A DNA stretch of 9,563 nt. Source: Gammaproteobacteria bacterium (GTDB lineage: Bacteria > Pseudomonadota > Gammaproteobacteria > Magnimaribacterales > TMED112). A program made the position numbers and the translations under genes. Shown piece by piece: positions 1 to 6,491 of this stretch (its first letter is position 1; each line of letters opens with the position of its first letter). The notes below the pieces were generated by a model. The model was not told the origin of the DNA, did not search any database, and saw only the letters and a program-made list of their open reading frames with translations. The DNA lies in assembly GCA_002727535.1 (NCBI GenBank), contig PBXH01000033.1, positions 7,152 to 16,714 on the forward strand. Direction: 5' to 3'.

Positions 1-236
1 ATATTTCCTTCTGCTCGCAATTGGATATCGTCAAATTGACCAGTTGAGAATAACGTACGTATTATTCTCTGATAATCTGTCTCATCAATTCTATCTCCAA
101 TTGTTACAGGAACAGTATCTAGAACACTACCAAGTGAAACTCTTTGTAGCCCTTCTATTCTTATATCTTCTATCAAAACAGCAGAATGCATAGAAAAAGT
201 TAGTATTAATAAAATTGTTGATAATAGTTTCTTCAA
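1..236 (-). CDS. bamA: Outer membrane assembly factor BamA, N-terminal part (3' end outside window)
   Basis: The first 78 codons of bamA, whose product is the outer-membrane insertase for beta-barrel proteins. The start appears to be TTG at 236-234, overlapping the RseP stop as TTGA, with GAGG 5 nt upstream. No ATG is available in frame before codon 16, and an in-frame stop lies at 252-254. From TTG the protein begins with a signal peptide (KKLLSTILLILTFSMHSA, about 2-19). The first POTRA domain follows: LIEDIRIEGLQRVSLGSVL, GDRID, then IIRTLFSTGQFDDI. This matches E. coli BamA (DIHFEGLQRVAVG ... IRALFATGNFEDV). A gene in this place after rseP is expected. Starting at the internal ATG (codon 16) would destroy the signal peptide, so TTG is preferred. 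Confidence 0.9.
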   Translation of the reverse strand, partial: MKKLLSTILLILTFSMHSAVLIEDIRIEGLQRVSLGSVLDTVPVTIGDRIDETDYQRIIRTLFSTGQFDDIQLRAEGN

Positions 237-1516
237 AATAGCCTCATCACATCATTGATAATAACAAAAACAAATAAAGTCATTATTAGTAAATAACTTA
301 GATTGAATAACAATGCTTTTAGTTTCAAACTTATTGGTGATCCTTTTACTTCCTCAACTAAGATAAACAATAATTGGCCCCCGTCAAGCATTGGTAAAGG
401 TAAAAGATTAAATGCTCCCAAACTAATATTCAACATTGCTAATAAAAGAAGAAAGGATATTAAGCCTTGACTCAATGCATCTCCCGCTGCTTTTGTGATT
501 CCTACAGGACCACTAAGGCTATCTAGACCCATACTTCCGGTGAAAGTCTTATATAAAAACTTGAATATATTAACTATCCAGAAGATTGTCTGATTAACGC
601 CAAAACTTAATGAAGAAGGAAAATCATTTCTTTCAGGCACTAGCTCTATGCCATATAACATTCCTTCACTTTTAGATGGCAAATTAACTGTAACTGTATT
701 GTCATTTCTACTTACTAATAAAGATAATTGTCTGCCATATTGATTCAATAACTCAATCGTTTGATATCTTGAGAAGACTTTATTTGAATTGACCTCTAAT
801 ATAAGGTCCCCTTCTTTCAGTCCAGCTAAATCTGCAATACTACTCTCATCTATGGCTCCAATTCTTGGAGGGTAATCTGTGCCTGGTGATAAAGAAAAGT
901 ATGAAGATGGGGCTTGTTCTTGATTAAATCTTAGGTTTTCAACGGTTTCTACAAGTTCGATAGATTCCTGACTTTCATAATCAAAGAGCCCTATCCTGAC
1001 TTCACCTGTTAAACCAGTTAAATCTAGTAGTTTTATTTCTAAATCTTGTGCATTTTTAATTGCATTATCATTTACAGATACAACCCTATAAAGTTTGTCA
1101 TCATCAAATTTATTTATTTTTGCTGATACCAAATCAGATTCCTTAGGCAAGAACAGACCAACTAGGCTAAAAGTAAATAAAGCTAAAATAAAATTAAATA
1201 CAGGGCCAGCTAAAATAACTAATGCTTTTTCAAAAGCAGGTCTATTAGCAAGTACGTACTTTTTTTCTTCTGTAGTTAATTTATTGTAATTTTCAGCATC
1301 ATTAGGATCATGAAAGGCTACATAACCTCCAAGAGGTATCATTGATAGCGAGAATTTGACTCCATCTTTATTGGTCCAATTAAATAGATCTCGGCCAAAA
1401 CCTATGCTGAATTTAAGCACTTTTATTTTAAAGAATCTTGCAACTGAATAATGTCCATATTCATGGAAAGTTACTAAAACTAGAAAAAGAATTAATGTTC
1501 CAAATAAATATGTCAT
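233..1516 (-). CDS. rseP: RseP-type site-2 intramembrane zinc metalloprotease
   Basis: Inner-membrane protease that in E. coli cuts the anti-sigma factor RseA during envelope stress and clears remnant signal peptides. The first membrane segment (about 2-23) carries the zinc motif HEYGH (18-22). A second hydrophobic segment with LAGPVFNFILALF lies at 102-114. Near the C-terminus SGPVGI (335-340) and the third zinc ligand motif LLPLPMLDGG (371-380, Asp378) precede the last membrane span (about 403-420). At 427 residues it is slightly shorter than E. coli (450). The second PDZ (about 217-292, with IADLAGLKEGDLILEVNSNKV) is intact. The first (about 124-195) lacks the usual AGL-x-x-GD core and looks degenerate. 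AGGAAG lies about 10 nt upstream. dxr is 1 nt upstream and bamA overlaps the stop, a standard arrangement. Confidence 0.95.
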   Translation of the reverse strand: MTYLFGTLILFLVLVTFHEYGHYSVARFFKIKVLKFSIGFGRDLFNWTNKDGVKFSLSMIPLGGYVAFHDPNDAENYNKLTTEEKKYVLANRPAFEKALVILAGPVFNFILALFTFSLVGLFLPKESDLVSAKINKFDDDKLYRVVSVNDNAIKNAQDLEIKLLDLTGLTGEVRIGLFDYESQESIELVETVENLRFNQEQAPSSYFSLSPGTDYPPRIGAIDESSIADLAGLKEGDLILEVNSNKVFSRYQTIELLNQYGRQLSLLVSRNDNTVTVNLPSKSEGMLYGIELVPERNDFPSSLSFGVNQTIFWIVNIFKFLYKTFTGSMGLDSLSGPVGITKAAGDALSQGLISFLLLLAMLNISLGAFNLLPLPMLDGGQLLFILVEEVKGSPISLKLKALLFNLSYLLIMTLFVFVIINDVMRLF

Positions 1517-1517
1517 A

Positions 1518-2663
1518 TTAAATACTTCCTAAATAATTCAATATTTTACGTTGATTGTCTCTTAAGTCCTCTAAACTTAAAATTTCTTTCTTTTCAATCT
1601 TAGAGTAATGTTGAAAAATCAAATTATATATTTCTCCAAAATTGATTTCTCCTTTTAAGTATTTTTTAACTGCAAAATCATTTACAGCTGCAAATATAAG
1701 CCCTCTATTGCCTCCATTTTTCATAACATCTTTTGATATTCCTATTAATTCTTCTCTGTCCTTAGGAAAATCTGAAATTGTTAGCTTTACATCTTCTTTG
1801 AACATATCTAAAGAGAAATCTTTTTTCGTTTTATCAGAATATTCACCTAATAAACCAAAAGATAAAGGAATTATCATGCTTGGTAGGGACATTTGAGCTT
1901 CAACTGAGCCATCTTTTAATTCCACCATTGAATGAATAATGCTTTGAGGCTGAATTAATATTTCTAATTTATCGGGGTCAAGATCAAATAAATATTTTGC
2001 TTCAATTAATTCAAAACACTTATTTACCAGTGTTGCTGAATCAATAGTTATCTTATTGCCCATATCCCAATTTGGATGATCTAATGCTTCTTCGGGTTTT
2101 TTATTTTCTATTTCTAAGCGTGATTGGCCAACAAAAGGTCCGCCAGATGCGGTGATGAATATTCTATCTATATGGTCTTTTTCAATATTATTTAATGAAT
2201 TCATCAATGAATAATGTTCTGAATCAATTGGCACTAATTCAGTTCCCGAATTTTTAATGAAATTCATTAAAACTTCACCATAAACGACTAGACTTTCCTT
2301 GTTTGCTAGCAAAAGCTTCTTGCCTGATTCAGCTGCAAGAATAGTCAATTCAAGACAATCAAAAGAAGATATAGCTGAAAGATAGATATCGCTAGGATTA
2401 GATTTTAAATAAGTTATGACATCACTAATATCATCAAATATTTCAGTTTTAGCAGATAAAGAATTTTTTAATTGCTCTTTCGCAATTTTATCGGATAGAA
2501 ATATATATTTAGGATTAAACTCATTAATAACCTCTAGTGCTTTATCTACATTAGAATTACATACAAAAACTTCAAAAGAGAATTGCTCTTTATGCTTTCT
2601 AAGTATTTGCAAGGCTTGACTACCAATTGAACCTGTAAAACCAAATATAGATAAACTTTTCAT
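1518..2663 (-). CDS. dxr: 1-deoxy-D-xylulose 5-phosphate reductoisomerase
   Basis: Second enzyme of the MEP isoprenoid pathway: NADPH- and metal-dependent conversion of DXP to MEP in the cytoplasm, ultimately feeding the substrate pool of UppS. At 381 residues it is near family length (398 in E. coli). The NADPH-binding GFTGSIGSQ is at 8-16 and LLANKESLV at 118-126. Metal ligands Asp148 and Glu150 lie in PIDSEH, and the third, Glu218, in NKCFELIEA (214-222). TASGGPF (171-177) and HPNWDMGNKITIDSATLVNK (196-215) form the substrate site and flexible-loop region. The residue after DSEH is Tyr where E. coli has Asn, and NKC replaces the usual NKG. The start has a strong AGAGGAGAT Shine-Dalgarno 7 nt upstream inside uppS (ATGA overlap). 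rseP starts 1 nt after the stop. Confidence 0.97.
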   Translation of the reverse strand: MKSLSIFGFTGSIGSQALQILRKHKEQFSFEVFVCNSNVDKALEVINEFNPKYIFLSDKIAKEQLKNSLSAKTEIFDDISDVITYLKSNPSDIYLSAISSFDCLELTILAAESGKKLLLANKESLVVYGEVLMNFIKNSGTELVPIDSEHYSLMNSLNNIEKDHIDRIFITASGGPFVGQSRLEIENKKPEEALDHPNWDMGNKITIDSATLVNKCFELIEAKYLFDLDPDKLEILIQPQSIIHSMVELKDGSVEAQMSLPSMIIPLSFGLLGEYSDKTKKDFSLDMFKEDVKLTISDFPKDREELIGISKDVMKNGGNRGLIFAAVNDFAVKKYLKGEINFGEIYNLIFQHYSKIEKKEILSLEDLRDNQRKILNYLGSI

Positions 2664-3331
2664 TTACCAAATCTCCTCTGTCTTTCTTTGAATTCATCAA
2701 GAATCTGTATGAAATCATTATTAGAAAATTCTGGCCATAATTTGTCTGAGAAAAACAATTCAGTGTAACCAATATTAGCTAATAAGAAATTACTCAATCT
2801 TTTATCTCCCCCTGTTCTTATAAAAATATCAATTTCTTGATTTCCAATTTGCGTAGCATTCAAAAAGTTTTCCTCATTAAGCTCAATTTTATTTTCATTT
2901 ATAGTTTTTACGGCTTCTAGAATGTCAGAAATAGCCCCATAATTTAAAGCAACTGTCAGTGTAAGTTCTGATAAATGTTTCGTTTCATCGATACACTTAT
3001 TTATGCCTTTTTGTGCATTTTTTGGCAAATCAGCGAGATTACCAATGAAGTCTAACTTAATTCCATTTTCTTTTATTTCAGTTAATTTAACATCGACGCC
3101 AAAATTAATAAGATTCATCAAAGCATTTACTTCAAAAGTATCTCTTGACCAATTTTCTGTAGAGAAAGCATAGACAATTAATCTTTCTAACTTTGCTTTT
3201 TTTGCTGTTTTAACAATTTCAATTAATGATTCAATGCCTCTTCTGTGTCCTGAAGATATTGGTAGATTGTTCTTTTTTGCCCATCTCCTGTTTCCATCCA
3301 TAATGATGGCAACTGTCTTAGGCTCAGACAT
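2660..3331 (-). CDS. uppS: Undecaprenyl diphosphate synthase (cis-prenyltransferase)
   Basis: Condenses isopentenyl diphosphate onto farnesyl diphosphate to make C55 undecaprenyl diphosphate, the lipid carrier for peptidoglycan and surface glycans; it acts at the inner face of the membrane. Motifs in order: MDGNRRWA (11-18) with catalytic Asp12, GHRRG (28-32), FSTENW (56-61), LNYGA (129-133) and IFIRTGGDKRLSNFLL (169-184), then YTELFFSDKLWPEF (189-202). Arg172, Arg178 and Glu191 line up with E. coli R194, R200 and E213. The Glu of TGGE (E. coli E198) is Asp176 here. At 223 residues it is shorter than E. coli (253), mostly at the ends. AAGGA lies about 15 nt upstream, inside a small aaggagatcctt palindrome (3340-3351). 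The TGA overlaps dxr (ATGA); cdsA, usually next, is absent. Confidence 0.96.
   Translation of the reverse strand: MSEPKTVAIIMDGNRRWAKKNNLPISSGHRRGIESLIEIVKTAKKAKLERLIVYAFSTENWSRDTFEVNALMNLINFGVDVKLTEIKENGIKLDFIGNLADLPKNAQKGINKCIDETKHLSELTLTVALNYGAISDILEAVKTINENKIELNEENFLNATQIGNQEIDIFIRTGGDKRLSNFLLANIGYTELFFSDKLWPEFSNNDFIQILDEFKERQRRFGK
2671..2679 (-). promoter_or_regulatory. Strong Shine-Dalgarno for dxr inside uppS
   Basis: AGAGGAGAT on the minus strand, 7 nt before the dxr ATG, within the last codons of uppS. It is the best ribosome binding site in the cluster and supports independent initiation of dxr in addition to ATGA coupling. Confidence 0.75.
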
Positions 3332-3894
3332 CAGATTGTAAGGAGATCCTTTTCTTTTGATTCCAAAGAATCATCAACGGATTTTATATATTTTGAAGTA
3401 ATTTCTTGAATATCTTTTTCTGAATCTGAAATATCATCTTCAGTTAATTCTCCTTCTTTCTCAAGCGCTTTCATTGCTGCTAAAGCATCTCTTCTTATGT
3501 TTCTAACAGCTATTCTTCCATTTTCAGCTTCAGCTTTAGCTTTTTTTGTTAAATCTATGCGAGATTCTTCTGTCAAAGGAGGCATAATTATTCTTATTAC
3601 ATCTCCCGCTACAGTTGGATTAATCCCTATATCAGACTTTTGAATTGCTTTATCTATCTCTTGAACTAGACCTTTATCCCAAGGAGATAAGCTTAAAGTT
3701 TTTGAATCTTCAACTGTTATTGAGCAACATTGGTTTAATGGAGTCATAGTCCCATAATAGTCAACATTTATTCCATCAAGCATTGCTGGATTTGCCCTTC
3801 CTGTTCTTATCTTTTTAAGATTATCTGTAAAATTTTTAAATGAAGAAGACATTCTTTCTTCACAAGAGTCGAGAATTTGTTGATATTTATCCAT
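3331..3894 (-). CDS. frr: Ribosome recycling factor
   Basis: RRF works with EF-G to split post-termination ribosomes in the cytoplasm. The 187 residues match the family length (about 185). Domain I is the three-helix bundle: residues 1-30 plus the C-terminal half, including KAKAEAENGRIAVRNIRRDA (118-137), whose Arg-rich VRNIRRDA contacts 23S rRNA. Domain II is the inserted beta domain (about 31-104) after RTGRANP (30-36), with GDVIRIIMPPLTEE at 97-110. The ATG is preceded by AGAGGT about 10 nt upstream, an acceptable Shine-Dalgarno. tsf lies 68 bp upstream and the TGA overlaps the uppS ATG by 1 nt (TGATG). In most proteobacteria pyrH lies between tsf and frr; here it does not. Confidence 0.97.
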   Translation of the reverse strand: MDKYQQILDSCEERMSSSFKNFTDNLKKIRTGRANPAMLDGINVDYYGTMTPLNQCCSITVEDSKTLSLSPWDKGLVQEIDKAIQKSDIGINPTVAGDVIRIIMPPLTEESRIDLTKKAKAEAENGRIAVRNIRRDALAAMKALEKEGELTEDDISDSEKDIQEITSKYIKSVDDSLESKEKDLLTI

Positions 3895-3929
3895 GATGCT
3901 GTTTACCTCTTATAGTTTTTACCTATTTT

Positions 3930-3935
3930 ATTATA
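3930..3935 (-). promoter_or_regulatory. Possible -10 box (TATAAT) upstream of frr
   Basis: A perfect TATAAT on the minus strand lies about 35 nt upstream of the frr ATG, in the only sizeable intergenic gap inside the cluster. No good -35 is visible at 16-18 nt spacing, and TATAAT is expected by chance in AT-rich DNA. It partly overlaps the palindrome at 3932-3951. It could be an internal promoter for frr and downstream genes; support is weak. Confidence 0.3.
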
Positions 3936-3951
3936 AAAGAGCTCTGTTATA
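3932..3951. repeat. 20-bp near-perfect palindrome between tsf and frr
   Basis: On the minus strand it reads TATAACAGAGCTCTTTTATA, which equals its own reverse complement except for one symmetric mismatch pair. As RNA it could form a short AT-rich hairpin around AGCT. No U-run follows on the minus strand (AATAAAATAGG comes next), so it is not a standard intrinsic terminator. It lies 11 bp beyond the tsf stop and could be an operator, a processing hairpin or chance. Confidence 0.55.
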
Positions 3952-3962
3952 GAAATTGAAAT

Positions 3963-4751
3963 TTATTGGCCAACTTTTTTTCTTGCGAAAGCAAGTATAT
4001 TGGTTCCATCAAGAATGTCTTTTATTTTTTGATCTGGATTCTTTATAAATGGTTGTTCAATCAAAGAGTTTTCTTGTTTAAATTTATTCAATTTTCCAAT
4101 GACAATTTTTTCTTTAATATCATCAGGCTTATTCTCATTTTCTAGGGTTGCTATTGCTATTTCCTTCTCCTTATTGAGAACATTTTGATCAATATCTTCA
4201 GATGAAATAGCTAACGGATTATTAGCTGAAACTTGCATTGCAACATCTCTGCCTAGTTCTGGTTGCTCTTTGTCTAACTTAACCAAAGCTGCTAATTTGT
4301 TATCAGTATGTAAATATGAGTAGGTGAAGCCTCCATCACTGGCTATTTTATTGAAATATGAAATTTTTATATTTTCCCCTATCTTTTGGATTATTTCTAA
4401 AAGCTGATTTTTATATAATTCCTCTAGCTCATTTAAATCCTTAGGATTCTTGTCTGAACAAAAAGTAGATAAATCCGATAAGAATACTTGAAAGTCTGCA
4501 TCCTTGGCAGCAAAGTCAGTTTCAGTATTTACTTCGATGATGAAATTACTGTCACTTGATTCGCCGACTATGATTACTCCCTCATTCGTTGCTCTAGAAG
4601 ATTTTTTTTCAGCTTTAATTACACTTTTTTTTCTTAAAACTTCAATTGCCTTATCAATATCCCCATCTGCTTCTACCAGTGCTGACTTGCAATCCATCAT
4701 GGATATACCTGTTCTATCTCGTAATTCTTTAACAAGTTGTGCGGTGATCAT
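3963..4751 (-). CDS. tsf: Translation elongation factor Ts
   Basis: Cytoplasmic guanine-nucleotide exchange factor that regenerates EF-Tu-GTP. At 262 residues it is slightly shorter than E. coli EF-Ts (283). The N-terminal UBA-like domain reads ITAQLVKELRDRTGISMMDC (2-21), continuing through KSALVEADGDIDKAIEVLRKK to residue 42. The EF-Tu-contacting core motif EVNTETDFAAK is at residues 73-83, with TDF at 78-80. The C-terminal part ends in QPFIKNPDQKIKDIL and FARKKVGQ, as in the family. The start is the ATG embedded in the rpsB stop (TAATG, 1-nt overlap) without a clear Shine-Dalgarno, which suggests coupled translation with rpsB. After the stop comes a 68-bp gap and then frr; pyrH, normally next, is missing. 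Confidence 0.97.
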   Translation of the reverse strand: MITAQLVKELRDRTGISMMDCKSALVEADGDIDKAIEVLRKKSVIKAEKKSSRATNEGVIIVGESSDSNFIIEVNTETDFAAKDADFQVFLSDLSTFCSDKNPKDLNELEELYKNQLLEIIQKIGENIKISYFNKIASDGGFTYSYLHTDNKLAALVKLDKEQPELGRDVAMQVSANNPLAISSEDIDQNVLNKEKEIAIATLENENKPDDIKEKIVIGKLNKFKQENSLIEQPFIKNPDQKIKDILDGTNILAFARKKVGQ

Positions 4752-5764
4752 TATTTAAGTTGAGAAAGTATGTCGTTAACAATCAAAGCTTTTTTATCGC
4801 TTTTCTTTATTTTGAAGTTATTTTTTTCTGCAAATTCAACAAGCTGAACTTTTGTAAATTTATTTAGATCTGCTTCAGAAAGCTTTTCTTCTTTAGTTTC
4901 TACTTTTGTTTCTTCTTTTGTTTCTACTTTTGTTTCTTCTTTAGTTTCTACTTTTGTTTCTACTTTTGTTTCTTCTTTAGTTGCCTCTACTGAAACTTTT
5001 TTGGTTGATGTATTTAATGAAAATACTTTTGGCCCCTTATCGCCATCAAGTTTTTGCACTAAGCCTTGTTTTCTTGCAGAATCTTGTCCTTCGAGAATTG
5101 CTTCAGATAAAAGATCCAGCACAAATTTAATTGTTCTTGATGAGTCATCATTTATTGGAATAAAATTAGTTAAATTTTTTGGATTACTATTTGTATCAAC
5201 CAATCCATATACAGGAATTTCCATCTTAAGCGCTTCTTGAACTGCAATTTTTTCATTTTCGACATCCACCACAAAAAGAGCATCCGGAAGACCCTTCATA
5301 TCTTTTACACCATCAAAGTTTAGAGCTAATTTTTTCATTTCCTTTTCAAGCATTACGGCTTCTTTCTTGATCATATTATCAAGTTCGCCTGAAGCTTTAT
5401 TTTCTTCATATTCAAGCAATTTATTTATAGGAACTTTAATGGTCTTCCAATTTGTTAACATTCCACCTAACCATCTATGAGATATATACGGCATGCCAGT
5501 TTTTTGTCCAAAATCAGCAACATAAGTTGATGCAACTCTCTTTGTTCCTACAATCATAATTTTATTTCCTACAGAAGATTGATTTCTAAATACTTCATAT
5601 AATTCAGCTATCTTTTCTTGGGTTTTGTATAAATCAATTATATGAATATTATTTTTTTCACAGAATATGTATTCCTCCATATGAGGATTCCAAAATCTCT
5701 TTCGGTGACCAAAATGAGCACCCAATTCAAATAGTTGTTCAATACTAATATCTAATTTACTCAT
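4751..5764 (-). CDS. rpsB: 30S ribosomal protein S2 with repeat-rich C-terminal extension
   Basis: S2 binds the 30S subunit at the head-body junction near S1 and the mRNA exit side. Residues 1 to about 235 are a normal S2: LGAHFGHRKRFWNPHMEEYIF (14-34), HIIDLYKT (41-48), GTKRVAS (73-79), HRWLGGMLTNWKT (96-108), DALFVVDVENEKIAVQEA (161-178) and GLVDTNSNP (187-195). At 337 residues it is about 95 longer than E. coli S2 (241). The extra part is a KTE-rich run of tandem VETK/EETK units (264-291), then a 43-residue tail (295-337) with TKVQLVEFAEKNNF and KKALIVNDIL, resembling a SAP/Rho-N-like helix-extended-helix fold. The start overlaps dapB by 8 nt, so the separate leader RNA seen before rpsB in many gammaproteobacteria cannot be present in its usual form. 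The TAA overlaps the tsf ATG (TAATG). Confidence 0.96.
   Translation of the reverse strand: MSKLDISIEQLFELGAHFGHRKRFWNPHMEEYIFCEKNNIHIIDLYKTQEKIAELYEVFRNQSSVGNKIMIVGTKRVASTYVADFGQKTGMPYISHRWLGGMLTNWKTIKVPINKLLEYEENKASGELDNMIKKEAVMLEKEMKKLALNFDGVKDMKGLPDALFVVDVENEKIAVQEALKMEIPVYGLVDTNSNPKNLTNFIPINDDSSRTIKFVLDLLSEAILEGQDSARKQGLVQKLDGDKGPKVFSLNTSTKKVSVEATKEETKVETKVETKEETKVETKEETKVETKEEKLSEADLNKFTKVQLVEFAEKNNFKIKKSDKKALIVNDILSQLK
4892..4987 (-). repeat. Eight 12-nt tandem units in rpsB (VETK/EETK)
   Basis: Seven in-frame 12-nt units at 4892-4975 encode, in reading order, EETK VETK VETK EETK VETK EETK VETK. A diverged eighth unit (EATK, 4976-4987) precedes them. On the plus strand the units are variants of ttt(t/a)gtttct(a/t)c. 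They differ mainly at the Val/Glu codon and the third base of the Thr codon. The pattern suggests expansion by replication slippage, with copy number free to vary without breaking the frame. Confidence 0.92.
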
Positions 5765-6491
5765 GTAATTCTTCTATTAAGGTCTGCATATAATAAAGGT
5801 TTTTAGGCTTTTGGTAAAACCATTTTGCAATATTAAGCACTTCAACTGCATACACTCTTCTATCTCCTGAATGCTTTATTTGAAGCTTATCTCCATAATC
5901 CGTTAAAAAAACGACCTCATGGTAACTTTCATCATCACCTTCTCTAATACTATTTACGTTTTTAGAGTCTATATTTAATGCATCACAAAGACTTAAAGCA
6001 GTGCCTGAGGGCAAGTCTAATTTATTTTTATGATGTTTTTCATTAACAGATAATGAATGGCCTCTTCCTTGCAATGTGTTCTTAGTTCTGATTGCAGCTT
6101 CTTTCATTAAAGACATAAGAATAGAGGTATTCTCAGCAATAAAAACAGGAAATTTTTCAGATAGATTTTTTATATCATTAAGCTGGGATTGGTTTAACCC
6201 AGATGAGCAAAAGATTAATGGCTTTTTAAGAGTTTTGAAAAACTCAATTCTTTTTTCAATATCATCGCGTGTTGCAAAATCTATAATTAAATCGAAATCT
6301 TTGCTTGGTTTAGATTCAAATACATATTCATCTGGAGTGTTAAAATGAAATTCTCCAACATTTTTATTCAAAGTATCTGATTCTGATCTAACTATAAAAT
6401 TGTTAATCTCTATATCACTATCGTTAGCCGCTGCTAATATAACGGCTTTACCCATTTTCCCTGATGCTCCGAAAAGACAGATATTTATCAT
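5757..6491 (-). CDS. dapB: 4-hydroxy-tetrahydrodipicolinate reductase, divergent
   Basis: Cytoplasmic NAD(P)H-dependent reductase of the diaminopimelate/lysine pathway, which supplies peptidoglycan cross-links. At 244 residues it is shorter than E. coli DapB (273). The N-terminal Rossmann fold carries GASGKMGKA (8-16). The C-terminal catalytic domain carries the signature [15 protein letters not shown] (151-165), with H153-H154 and K157 at the catalytic positions and PSGTA for substrate binding; SIREGD (181-186) is also family-like. Two usually conserved sites differ: the GTTG loop reads CSSG (95-98), and the xNFSxGV segment reads [10 protein letters not shown] (119-128), keeping Asn121 and Ser123 but not the glycine. 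Its ATG overlaps the dnaJ stop, and its end overlaps rpsB by 8 nt. dnaJ followed by dapB is a known gammaproteobacterial order. The family call is firm; full activity is likely but not certain. Confidence 0.92.
   Translation of the reverse strand: MINICLFGASGKMGKAVILAAANDSDIEINNFIVRSESDTLNKNVGEFHFNTPDEYVFESKPSKDFDLIIDFATRDDIEKRIEFFKTLKKPLIFCSSGLNQSQLNDIKNLSEKFPVFIAENTSILMSLMKEAAIRTKNTLQGRGHSLSVNEKHHKNKLDLPSGTALSLCDALNIDSKNVNSIREGDDESYHEVVFLTDYGDKLQIKHSGDRRVYAVEVLNIAKWFYQKPKNLYYMQTLIEELHE

Noticed and set aside
1095..1289. Plus-strand open frame inside rseP, and similar plus-strand frames inside dxr, tsf, rpsB, dapB and dnaJ
   Set aside because: Each lies wholly antisense to a gene with clear family motifs; none shows recognisable domains or its own intergenic space. 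They are shadows of AT-rich coding DNA.
3932..3951. Palindrome after tsf as an intrinsic terminator
   Set aside because: The stem is AT-rich, leaves at most a 4-nt loop, and is not followed by a U-run on the minus strand. It is kept only as a palindrome of unknown role.
4892..4987. Tandem units as a CRISPR array or a frameshifted region
   Set aside because: The units are contiguous 12-mers without spacers and stay in frame from the S2 core to a sensible C-terminal domain and stop.
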